A stretch of DNA of 64,000 nucleotides from Vreelandella sp042466685 (GTDB lineage: Bacteria > Pseudomonadota > Gammaproteobacteria > Pseudomonadales > Halomonadaceae), in NCBI RefSeq assembly GCF_042466685.1, contig NZ_CP170448.1:310001-374000 (forward strand). Reading direction: 5' to 3'. A program made the position numbers and the translations under genes. The notes beneath the pieces were generated by a model that was not told the origin of the DNA, ran no database searches, and saw only the letters and a list, made by a program, of their open reading frames with translations. Numbering within the stretch: position 1 is the stretch's first letter; the number at the start of each line of letters is the position of its first letter. Shown here in pieces: positions 25,306 to 32,269 of this stretch.

Positions 25306-26539
25306 GACTAGCCACTCCCTTATAGATCGGCACCACATTGCTTGCGCCAGCGCTTAATGCATCCAGATAGTCGGCCCAGCTTTGCAGCATTTCCCGGCGC
25401 TGTTCAAGGTGAGTGGTGCGGTTATAGGCGCGACCGTTGCTGTCTTTCACCTTGTGGGCTAGCTGCTGTTCGATGTACTGCTCTGGGTAGCCAAGGCGCT
25501 CAGCCAATATAGTGCGGGCCATGGCCCGGAAGCCGTGGGCGGTCATTTCCCCTTTGAAGCCCATACGATCCAGCGCGGCCTTGATCGTGGCGTTACTCAT
25601 TGGGCGTTTGCTACTGCGGGCACCAGGGAACACGTATTCACCCCGGCCCGTTAGGCGGTGAAGTTCTGCCAGCATGGCAACCGCTTGGCGGGGGAGGGGC
25701 ACTATCAGCGGATCCGCGTTTTTACTTGGTTTGAAAGCCCACTCCCCATGCTCTAAATCGAAGTCTTCCCACTTGGCTTGGCGTAGCTCCCCAGGTCGAA
25801 CGAATACCAGCGGGGAGAGCTTGAGCGCCGCAATGGTAACGGGCATGCCGCCGTAACCTTCGATAGCATGCAGCAGTGGGGGCAGCTCTGCCGGGTCGGT
25901 GATGGCTGCATGGTGGTTTGTCTTTGGGGTGCGCAGCGCGCCTTTTAGATCGGGGGTTAGGTCACGTTCAGCACGGCCCGTGGATATGGCATAGCGGAAC
26001 ACTTGCCCGCACAGCGTTTTTACCCGGTGGGCGGTTTCGAGGTGGCCGCGCTTCTCAATTTTGCGCAGGCATTCCAGCAGTTCAGGCGGTGTTATGTCGG
26101 TAATAGGGCGATGGCCCAGCGCTGGAAAGGCGTCACGGGTTAAGCGTGACTTGTTGCGCTTGTAGTGGTCGGGCACCACTTCATGGCGGTGGATATGCTC
26201 AAGCCATTCTGTGGCCACGGCCTTAAAGGTATTTCCCGCCGATGTTTTACCCAGCTCCTTGGTAACGCGCTTTGTGGTGCTGGGGTCTAGCCCTTGCGCC
26301 AGCAGCTTGCGGGCCTGTTCTCGGGCCTCTCTGGCAGCGGCAAGGCTAATTTCAGGGTAAACGCCAATGGCTAAGCGCTTTTCCTTGCCGTGGAAACGGT
26401 ATTTCATGCGCCAGTAGGTGCCCCCAGTGGGGGTAACTTCCAAGTACATGCCCCCACCATCGGTAAGGCGGTAGGTTTTCTCTTGGGGTTTGGCGCTGCG
26501 CACGGCTGTAGCTGAAAGCTTATTGCTAACGTGGGCCAT
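25298..26539 (-). CDS. P4-type tyrosine integrase (DUF4102 N-terminal domain)
   Basis: 413 residues. Residues 1-95 form the P4-integrase N-terminal arm-binding domain (LTDGGGMYLEVTPTGGTYWRM, EKRLAIGVYPEISLAAAR). The catalytic domain holds Arg248 (VRPGELR), His335/Arg338 (HGFR), His362 (QQLAHK) and the nucleophile Tyr372 (YNRTT). It catalyses site-specific recombination between the element and the 3' end of ssrA. Repeated ATGCCCCC motifs upstream of its start match those at the other end of the element and are probable arm sites. Confidence 0.96.
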   Translation of the reverse strand: MAHVSNKLSATAVRSAKPQEKTYRLTDGGGMYLEVTPTGGTYWRMKYRFHGKEKRLAIGVYPEISLAAAREAREQARKLLAQGLDPSTTKRVTKELGKTSAGNTFKAVATEWLEHIHRHEVVPDHYKRNKSRLTRDAFPALGHRPITDITPPELLECLRKIEKRGHLETAHRVKTLCGQVFRYAISTGRAERDLTPDLKGALRTPKTNHHAAITDPAELPPLLHAIEGYGGMPVTIAALKLSPLVFVRPGELRQAKWEDFDLEHGEWAFKPSKNADPLIVPLPRQAVAMLAELHRLTGRGEYVFPGARSSKRPMSNATIKAALDRMGFKGEMTAHGFRAMARTILAERLGYPEQYIEQQLAHKVKDSNGRAYNRTTHLEQRREMLQSWADYLDALSAGASNVVPIYKGVASRG

Positions 26540-26540
26540 A

Positions 26541-26606
26541 TTGGGGGCACCTCATCGGTGAAGGCTCATGATGCCCCCAGATATGCCCCCTATGGTGGGG
26601 GCATGT
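26541..26606. promoter_or_regulatory. Candidate integrase arm-type sites, right
   Basis: ATGCCCCC occurs at 26571 and 26583 in direct orientation and as GGGGGCA at 26543 and 26598 in inverse orientation, right upstream of the integrase start and between it and the att core. The 20-bp block here (26572-26591) is 18/20 identical to the one at 18007-18026. Confidence 0.6.
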
Positions 26607-26635
26607 CAAGGTATTGGGTGAAAACTCCTGACAAC

Positions 26636-26657
26636 AAAAAAGCGCCCGGAGGCGCTT
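26636..26657 (-). terminator. Island-encoded terminator now serving ssrA
   Basis: Read on the minus strand: AAGCGCC-TCCG-GGCGCTT followed by a run of T. It lies 48 nt downstream of the ssrA 3' end, inside the element, in the position formerly held by the terminator at 17891. Confidence 0.75.
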
Positions 26658-26704
26658 CGTTGCTGGTTTCCTGGGAGGTCTTGAGAACTCTTGAAACCTT
26701 TATG

Positions 26705-26718
26705 TGGTGGAGGCGGCG
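26705..26718. repeat. Right attachment site (ssrA 3' end)
   Basis: TGGTGGAGGCGGCG: complement of the acceptor end and CCA of tmRNA, identical to 17930-17943. The element regenerates a complete ssrA 3' end. Confidence 0.85.
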
Positions 26719-27084
26719 GGAATTGAACCCGCGTCCGCCAGCACGCGCCTATTGGCTCTACATGCTTAGATTCCGTCATTTGCTTTAGCGCGACTGACTC
26801 CGACGGTCAGGATTCAGCCACGCGAGTCTTCTAAAGTTTAGCGCTTGGCGAGAAGACACCACCAAACGCGATCCTATCAGCTTTAGCTCGTATCCCCTCA
26901 GCGATGAATAGGCACATCACCTTGGGGCCAGACAAGAAGCTAACAGTGTTTAAGCTGCTAGCGCGCCTTGAGCGTAGTTTTCGTCATTTGCGACTATTTT
27001 TCGTGATGTGGGATTTACGAGATACATCACGCTCTCGGCATGCACCGCAAGGGTTGTCACCGGCGTCGAAACCATGTCGCCCCC
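26705..27084 (-). ncRNA. ssrA: tmRNA (ssrA)
   Basis: About 380 nt, 5' end GGGGGCGACATGG near 27084 and encoded CCA 3' end at 26705. The tRNA-like 3' part has the T-loop sequence GGGTTCAATTCCC and an acceptor stem matching the 5' end. The tag reading frame at 26950-26991 gives ANDENYAQGALAA and a TAA stop. tmRNA rescues ribosomes stalled on broken mRNA and tags the peptide for proteolysis. Its partner smpB lies just upstream on the same strand, and an integrative element sits at its 3' end. Confidence 0.97.
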
Positions 27085-27129
27085 TTATTTCAGGTGAGCA
27101 TTCTAACGTGCTCACACCTGATTGACCAG

Positions 27130-27621
27130 TTATGCCTTATTATGTTCCCGCATAATTCGACCTTTTTGACGGCTCCAGTCACGATCTTTCTCGGTCGCGC
27201 GTTTGTCATGCAGCTGTTTACCGGTCACCAGCGCCAGTTCGCACTTCACTTTATTGCGCTTCCAGTAGAGCTTAAGGGGCACACAGGTGTGGCCCTTGTC
27301 CTGGGTGATCGAAAAGATTTTGGCGATCTCTTTGCGATGCAGCAGCAGTTTGCGGGTGCGCGTCGGGTCAGCAATCTCGTGGGTGCTGGCCGTATTGAGC
27401 GGCATGATATGACTACCTAACAGAAACGCTTCGCCGTTACGAACCAGAATGTAGGTATCGGTGAGCTGAGCTTTGCCTGCGCGCAGGCTTTTCACTTCCC
27501 AGCCTGCCAGCGCCAGGCCCGCTTCGAAGGTTTCGTCGATATGGTACTCAAACCGTGCCTTCTTGTTTTGGGCAATAACGCTGCTACCTGGGCCCTTGCT
27601 GTTACCTTTCTTAGTGGCCAT
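27130..27621 (-). CDS. smpB: SsrA-binding protein SmpB
   Basis: 163 residues, usual length. The core (FEYHIDETFEAGLALAGWEVKSLRAGKAQL) and the C-terminal basic tail (KRATEKDRDWSRQKGRIMREH) that reaches into the ribosome decoding site are present. It delivers tmRNA to stalled ribosomes. Its gene ends 45 nt before ssrA on the same strand. A stem (CAGGTG-AGCA with TGCT-CACACCTG) in the gap may separate the two transcripts. Confidence 0.98.
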   Translation of the reverse strand: MATKKGNSKGPGSSVIAQNKKARFEYHIDETFEAGLALAGWEVKSLRAGKAQLTDTYILVRNGEAFLLGSHIMPLNTASTHEIADPTRTRKLLLHRKEIAKIFSITQDKGHTCVPLKLYWKRNKVKCELALVTGKQLHDKRATEKDRDWSRQKGRIMREHNKA

Positions 27622-27746
27622 GGAACCTCATAATTAATCTGTCAGTGGCATCCCCTTCGTTATTTGGGGAGGCGTGATACCATTTAGGGTCTGAAAAATG
27701 TTTCCCATGATACGCTTTGGGCACTGTGAAGTCAGCGGAGAGGTCA

Positions 27747-28181
27747 ATGCCAACCGTCAATCGTTCCGCCTTAGTGCGGCACACCCCCCAGAAAATGTTC
27801 GATCTGGTCAACGACTTCGAACGCTACCCGGAGTTTTTGCCAGGCTGCCGTCAGGCGCGTCTGCTTGAGCATGATGATGTGCATCTGATCGGCGAAATGA
27901 CCCTTGGTCGCGCCGGTGTCGAACAAACCATTACCACGCGCAACGAACTTTTTGCGCCCGAGCGTATTGAGCTGTCGCTGGTAAAAGGGCCGTTTAAACG
28001 GCTAAAAGGTCGCTGGCTATTTATCCCCATGGGAGAGGATGCCTGCAAAGTGAGCCTTGAGATGGAGTTTGAGTTCGCCAACCGCTTGCTCGGTATGGCG
28101 TTCGGAAAACTCTTTCAGCAAATCGCTGGCCAGCTAGTCGATGCCTTCACCAAACGCGCAAACGAGCTGTATGGGCGCTGA
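27747..28181 (+). CDS. ratA: RatA-like START-domain protein
   Basis: 144 residues from the ATG at 27747 (GAGAGG upstream); the upstream GTG-type opening adds only ten unconserved residues. MPTVNRSALVRHTPQKMFDLVNDFERYPEFLPGC is typical of the Coq10/RatA START fold. In other bacteria, members bind ubiquinone or block 70S assembly (RatA); which role applies here is unknown. It overlaps the next gene by 11 nt, as in many gammaproteobacteria. Divergent from smpB. Confidence 0.93.
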   Translation: MPTVNRSALVRHTPQKMFDLVNDFERYPEFLPGCRQARLLEHDDVHLIGEMTLGRAGVEQTITTRNELFAPERIELSLVKGPFKRLKGRWLFIPMGEDACKVSLEMEFEFANRLLGMAFGKLFQQIAGQLVDAFTKRANELYGR

Positions 28182-28488
28182 AGCGCTTACGGTTGAGGTA
28201 GCCTTTGCGTTGCCTTCCAAACAGCGCATAGTGGCTCTACGCGTCCCTGAGGGCACTACCGCACGTCAGGCCGTTGCATTGGCCGATTTGCCCACGCTTT
28301 TTCCTGAGGTGCCTGGCGATACGTTTGCCGAGGCACCGCTAGGCATCTTCGGTAAAGCGATTCGCGAACCTGATACCCATCTATTACGCGACGGGGATCG
28401 GGTCGAAATCTACCGACCGTTGGCGATCGACCCCAAGTCCGCTCGCCTAGAGCGCGCTAAGCGCCAAGCGAGCGACCCGAAGCGTTAA
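28171..28488 (+). CDS. rnfH: RnfH-family ubiquitin-like-fold protein (RatB)
   Basis: 105 residues from the ATG at 28171. LTVEVAFALPSKQRIVALRVPEGTTARQAV and DRVEIYRPLAIDPKSARLERAKR match the RnfH/YfjF (RatB) beta-grasp family. The role is unclear; the name comes from linkage to rnf genes elsewhere. It overlaps ratA by 11 nt and is likely coupled to it. Confidence 0.93.
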   Translation: MGAEALTVEVAFALPSKQRIVALRVPEGTTARQAVALADLPTLFPEVPGDTFAEAPLGIFGKAIREPDTHLLRDGDRVEIYRPLAIDPKSARLERAKRQASDPKR

Positions 28489-28947
28489 TTAAGGCTGTTG
28501 AACAGGCTGCGTGCCCTCGGGCGGACGCGTCTGGGTGCTCTCTTGAGGGAGGGCATCCATTGGGTCAACCCCCTCCGTAGCGGGCCCCATGCTGCTTTCA
28601 CCTTCAAGTGGCAGCGGTTTGGATAGATCGCCTTCTTGCTCAATGTTCACTAGGCGCCCCTGGCGGTCAAAGGTGAGAGTTACGCGACGCTGCTCTACAT
28701 CGCCATACGCCTTATCTAAACGAAATACATAATCCCACTGGCTGGCGTCAAAGGGCGCTTCCAGCAGCGGTCTGCCCATCACATAAGTCACCTGCTCTTG
28801 GGTCATGCCTGGCTGAAGCTGGCTAACCATCTCCTGGGTGACCAGGTTGCCTTGGGGGATATCGCGCTTGTACACGCCTACGTAGCTACAGCCGCTAATG
28901 ACAGTAAGGGCAACGGAGAGCGTGATGATTTGAGTCAATTTTTGCAT
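28489..28947 (-). CDS. bamE: Outer-membrane assembly lipoprotein BamE
   Basis: 152 residues: lipoprotein signal with lipobox (VISGC, Cys20), then the BamE domain (YKRDIPQGNLVTQEMVSQLQPGMTQEQVTYVMGRPLL, WDYVFRLDKA). It is longer than E. coli BamE because of a Pro/Thr/Gln-rich tail. It is part of the Bam complex that inserts beta-barrel proteins. It abuts rnfH (convergent, no gap) and is divergent from fur. Confidence 0.96.
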   Translation of the reverse strand: MQKLTQIITLSVALTVISGCSYVGVYKRDIPQGNLVTQEMVSQLQPGMTQEQVTYVMGRPLLEAPFDASQWDYVFRLDKAYGDVEQRRVTLTFDRQGRLVNIEQEGDLSKPLPLEGESSMGPATEGVDPMDALPQESTQTRPPEGTQPVQQP

Positions 28948-29019
28948 TTGGGCCTATTCTTCACTATCGTGGTTTCGGTTGATCATACCCGACCTAACCA
29001 GTTACTGCGAAGAGCGACC

Positions 29020-29472
29020 ATGGCCGATCAGAACCATGAATTGCGCAAAGCCGGTCTGAAAGTGACCCTGCCGCGCGTCAAGATACTTCAAATTCTCGAA
29101 AATGTTTCGGGTCAGCACCACCTTAGCGCGGAAGAAGTGTACAAAACACTGATTGACGCGGGCGAAGATGTTGGCTTGGCAACCGTATACCGCGTATTGA
29201 CTCAGTTCGAGTCGGCGGGTTTGGTCATTCGTCATAATTTTGACGGAGGACATGCGGTATTCGAGATGACCCAAGAGGATCACCATGACCACATGGTGTG
29301 CCTTGAAAGCGGTGAAATCATTGAATTTGTTGATGAGATCATCGAGCGACGTCAGCAAGAAATTGCTGAAGAGCACGGCTACGAACTAGTGGATCATGCC
29401 CTGGTGTTATATGTGCGCCCGCGCGGTTCCGACGTAACGCGCCAGGACAGTGGGCCGACGAACAAGAAATAA
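29020..29472 (+). CDS. fur: Ferric uptake regulator Fur
   Basis: 150 residues from the ATG at 29020 (the longer frame starting at 28798 overlaps bamE and is not used). It has the winged helix (ELRKAGLKVTLPRVKILQIL, VGLATVYRVLTQF) and the metal-binding HHDHMVC motif. The second structural Cys of the E. coli CxxC is Ser here (CLES), as in Pseudomonas-type Fur proteins. It represses iron uptake genes with Fe2+. It is divergent from bamE with 72 bp between starts; no clear Fur box was seen there. Confidence 0.97.
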   Translation: MADQNHELRKAGLKVTLPRVKILQILENVSGQHHLSAEEVYKTLIDAGEDVGLATVYRVLTQFESAGLVIRHNFDGGHAVFEMTQEDHHDHMVCLESGEIIEFVDEIIERRQQEIAEEHGYELVDHALVLYVRPRGSDVTRQDSGPTNKK

Positions 29473-29521
29473 CGTTCTCAGGTCGCTGCTAGTCGAAAAC
29501 GCTAGTCGCTGTTTGAAATGT

Positions 29522-29585
29522 AAGCGCCCCTCATCTACTGGGCCGAATTCGCTTAGTGCATTCGGCCAGTGGGTTAGGGGCGTTT
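29522..29585. terminator. Long bidirectional terminator between fur and recN
   Basis: A 64-bp palindrome: AAGCGCCCCT ... ACTGGGCCGAAT, an 11-nt loop, ATTCGGCCAGT ... AGGGGCGTTT. Both convergent genes end into it, and it has T/A runs on both sides. Confidence 0.75.
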
Positions 29586-31258
29586 CAGTGTGGCGGGCGC
29601 TGACTAGCGTGGAGCATCTCGCGCGCATGGGCGAGGGTTTGGTCAGAAAGCTTCACACCCCCTAGCATGCGCGCCAGTTCGCTGATGCGTCCTTGCTCAT
29701 CAAGTAGTGCCATCTGAGTTAGCGTAGTGTCGCGCTTCGCCTGTTTCTCGATATGCAGATGCTGGTGGGCCTGTGCCGCCACCTGGGGCAGGTGTGTCAC
29801 GGTCATGACCTGACCGTTTTCGCCCAGTTTGCGCAGCAGTTGGCCAACGATCTCTGCGGTGGCGCCCGAGATACCCACATCCACTTCGTCAAATACCAGG
29901 CTGGGCACCGTTGAGTGGGTCGCTGCGACGACTTGAATGGCTAGACTGATCCGCGACAATTCGCCGCCGGAGGCGACCTTGGTCAATGGGCGCGCGGGCT
30001 GGCCAGGGTTGGCGCTAATCAAAAACTGCACACGGTCAAGGCCTTCAGGGGAGGGGGCGTCCTTGGCAGTGACCTCCACTTCAAAACGAGCTTTGCCCAT
30101 GGCCAAGAAGCCCAACTGCTGCTGCACCTCTTTGCCCAAGCGAAGCGCGGCTTTTTGACGGCTCTCGGTGAGTTTTTTTGCCTCTTGGCGGTACGCTTCA
30201 CGTAACTCGACGACCCGTGCACTAAGGGCCTCCAGGTCATTGCCACCCTCTTCGAGCTGAGCGACTTCACGCTGCAGATCCGCATGCAGGGCGTATAGCT
30301 CTTCAGGGGCAATGTGATGCTTGCGGGCGATGCGATGGACGTCACTCATGCGCTCTTCCACCCAGGCGAGACGTTCAGGGTCTAATTCGGTAGTGCTGGC
30401 GAGGCGGTTGAGTTCGCTGGCAGCCTCTTCCACTTGAATGCGCGCATCGCTCAGCATGGCCAGAGTATTGGCCAGGGTGCCTTTATCACTGCCTGGCAGC
30501 GCGCTTAGGTGGGCGTACGCTTGATTGAGCAAAGAGAGTGCGCCGCCCTCGTCGCTGGCGCAGCAGTCGGCGGCAAACTGGGTTTCGCGTAGGGTCTCCT
30601 CCGCATGCGCCAGGCTGTGCTGTTCTTCCTCTAACGTGGCTAGCTCACCCTCCGCTAAACCGAGCTGATCCAGCTCCTCTACCTGGTAGCGCAGCAACTG
30701 CCGTTTGGCCTCTACTTCACTGCCCTCTTCACTCAGCTTCTTCAACTGACGGCGCGCATTGCGCCACTCGCGGAAGGTGTCGGCTAATTGAGTGGTGGCA
30801 CCGTTTAAGCCTGCATAATCGTCTAATAGGGCGAGATGGGTCTCTTCGCGCATCAGCGCGTGATGGGCATGCTGTCCATGAATCTGAATCAGCTGCTCGC
30901 CGAGAGATTTGAGGTCGGAGATCGTCGCAGGTTGGCCGTTGATCCACGCCTTGGAGCGGCCATTGGCGGTGACCACGCGGCGCAGCAAGCACTCCTCTGT
31001 CGGCAGTTCCCGGGCCGTTAGCCACTCGACGGCGGCGGGCAGGTGCTGAATGTCAAAACGTGCGGAGAGATCGGTACGCTCGCGGCCATGGCGCACGCTG
31101 CCAGCGTCGGCGCGCTCGCCCAGGCAAAGCCCAAGGGCGCCTAATAGAATCGACTTGCCCGCCCCTGTTTCTCCGGTAATCGCGGTCATGCCGCCGGACA
31201 AGTCGAGTTCCAGGTGATCGACAATGGCGAAATCTTGAATAGCTAGCTGAGTAAGCAT
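29585..31258 (-). CDS. recN: DNA repair ATPase RecN
   Basis: 557 residues, an SMC-like protein: Walker A GETGAGKS (about residues 29-36), central coiled coils, then the ABC signature region (SGGELSRISLAIQV) and Walker B LVFDEVDVGISG near 450-470. RecN acts early in double-strand-break repair, bringing broken ends together with RecA. LexA-like boxes upstream fit its standard SOS control. Convergent with fur. Confidence 0.97.
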   Translation of the reverse strand: MLTQLAIQDFAIVDHLELDLSGGMTAITGETGAGKSILLGALGLCLGERADAGSVRHGRERTDLSARFDIQHLPAAVEWLTARELPTEECLLRRVVTANGRSKAWINGQPATISDLKSLGEQLIQIHGQHAHHALMREETHLALLDDYAGLNGATTQLADTFREWRNARRQLKKLSEEGSEVEAKRQLLRYQVEELDQLGLAEGELATLEEEQHSLAHAEETLRETQFAADCCASDEGGALSLLNQAYAHLSALPGSDKGTLANTLAMLSDARIQVEEAASELNRLASTTELDPERLAWVEERMSDVHRIARKHHIAPEELYALHADLQREVAQLEEGGNDLEALSARVVELREAYRQEAKKLTESRQKAALRLGKEVQQQLGFLAMGKARFEVEVTAKDAPSPEGLDRVQFLISANPGQPARPLTKVASGGELSRISLAIQVVAATHSTVPSLVFDEVDVGISGATAEIVGQLLRKLGENGQVMTVTHLPQVAAQAHQHLHIEKQAKRDTTLTQMALLDEQGRISELARMLGGVKLSDQTLAHAREMLHASQRPPH

Positions 31259-31288
31259 GGCGCCTCCCGAGGCGGTTCAGCACAGAAG

Positions 31289-31323
31289 CTGGATACTTAT
31301 CCAATAGTTGTTGATTTATACAG
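31289..31323 (-). promoter_or_regulatory. Two candidate LexA (SOS) boxes upstream of recN
   Basis: Read on the plus strand: CTGGATACTTATCCAA (31289-31304) and TTGTTGATTTATACAG (31308-31323). They share 11 and 12 of 16 positions with the CTGTATATATATACAG consensus and lie 30-65 bp before the recN start. recN commonly has paired boxes. Confidence 0.6.
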
Positions 31324-31350
31324 TAGTTAATAACTCACTTCAATGCACCT

Positions 31351-31378
31351 CTTGAGATGGAATTTATGGCCCCCATAT
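31351..31378 (+). promoter_or_regulatory. Sigma-32 (heat shock) promoter of grpE
   Basis: CTTGAGA (31351-31357), a 13-nt spacer, then CCCCATAT (31371-31378): almost the consensus heat-shock promoter. It lies about 90 bp before the grpE start. Confidence 0.8.
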
Positions 31379-31469
31379 AGCGTGCATAGATAGTTAAAGC
31401 GAGTGATTTTGAAGCTTACTTCTTCGCGCGCCGCCAGCATGGCCGCGCCCTACTTTTTAGGAGCAAAAC

Positions 31470-32111
31470 ATGGCGAAAGAACCGCAAACTCCGTTGGATG
31501 ACGAACTCACACGCCACGAGCATGAAGCCGAGGGCGCTGAACAAGCGGCTGAGAAAGTGGCGGAAGAGCGCTTGATGGAAGGCGAGCTGGAAGGGCTGAT
31601 CAATGACGAAGAGCCGCTGGAAGGCAGTTCCGATAACCCTGAAGCGGAAATGCTGGCTGCCCAGGTAGAGGAGTTAGAGCAGAGCTTGGCCGACGCCAAA
31701 GACCAAGCCCTGCGCGCCGCCGCTGAAGCGCAAAACGTGCGCCGCCGTGCCGAGCAGGAAGCGGAAAAGGCGCGCAAGTTTGCCCTGGAGAAGTTCGTTA
31801 AAGAGCTGCTTCCCGTGGTGGATAGCTTGGAAAAGGCTCTTGAAACCATGGAAGAGGGGGCATCGGAAGTTCACCGCGAAGGTGTCTCCATGACCTTGAA
31901 AATGCAGCTGGATGTGCTCAATAAGTTCGGCGTTGAAAGCATTGAGCCACACGGTGAACCCTTCGACCCGCAGGTGCACGAAGCCATGACCATGGTGCCT
32001 AACCCGGATCTCGATCCGAACACCGTGATGGATGTTATGCAGAAAGGCTATTTGCTCAATGGCCGCCTGGTGCGTCCGGCGATGGTCGTCGTCAGCAAAA
32101 AAGCCGATTAA
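31470..32111 (+). CDS. grpE: Nucleotide exchange factor GrpE
   Basis: 213 residues: an acidic, unstructured N-terminus (about 1-60), a long coiled coil (AQVEELEQSLADAKDQALRAAAEAQNVRRRAEQEAEKARKF) and the C-terminal beta domain (GVESIEPHGEPFDPQVHEAM, VMQKGYLLNGRLVRPAMVVV). It exchanges ADP on DnaK. First gene of the grpE-dnaK-dnaJ cluster, behind a heat-shock promoter. Confidence 0.98.
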   Translation: MAKEPQTPLDDELTRHEHEAEGAEQAAEKVAEERLMEGELEGLINDEEPLEGSSDNPEAEMLAAQVEELEQSLADAKDQALRAAAEAQNVRRRAEQEAEKARKFALEKFVKELLPVVDSLEKALETMEEGASEVHREGVSMTLKMQLDVLNKFGVESIEPHGEPFDPQVHEAMTMVPNPDLDPNTVMDVMQKGYLLNGRLVRPAMVVVSKKAD

Positions 32112-32156
32112 GCCACTGGCGGCACAGAGTGTGAAATAAGAGTGTGAAAAAAAGCC

Positions 32157-32184
32157 CTTGAAATGTCAGCGGCGGCCCCCAAAT
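32157..32184 (+). promoter_or_regulatory. Sigma-32 promoter of dnaK
   Basis: CTTGAAA (32157-32163), a 13-nt spacer, CCCCAAAT (32177-32184), about 85 bp before the dnaK start. The -35 is the exact consensus. Confidence 0.8.
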
Positions 32185-32269
32185 AAAGGGCAACCCCGCG
32201 GGGAAGCCCGCAGACAAGCTTTAAAGACTAAATTTTCAGTTTTGTAACAACCGAATTCGAGGTATTGCT

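Larger units (their letters stand above)
17930..26718. mobile_element. 8.8-kb integrative element in the 3' end of ssrA, satellite-like
   Basis: Bounded by the 14-bp direct repeat TGGTGGAGGCGGCG (17930-17943 and 26705-26718); the right copy is the 3' end of ssrA. The gene next to ssrA encodes a P4-type tyrosine integrase, a family that often uses tmRNA and tRNA genes. Contents from right to left: integrase, unknown protein, AlpA, overlapping small genes, HUH replication endonuclease, BrnT/BrnA, coiled-coil protein, iteron-like repeats. No structural, packaging, relaxase or conjugation gene is seen. It may be a phage satellite, a decayed prophage, or a self-replicating integrative element. Confidence 0.9.

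Noticed and set aside
26531..26788. 85-codon plus-strand frame over the att site
   Set aside because: It reads through the antisense of ssrA (the WWRRRELNPRPP pattern typical of tmRNA and tRNA ends).
28798..29019. Longer fur start
   Set aside because: Would overlap bamE by 150 nt and add residues not in Fur; the ATG at 29020 fits the family.
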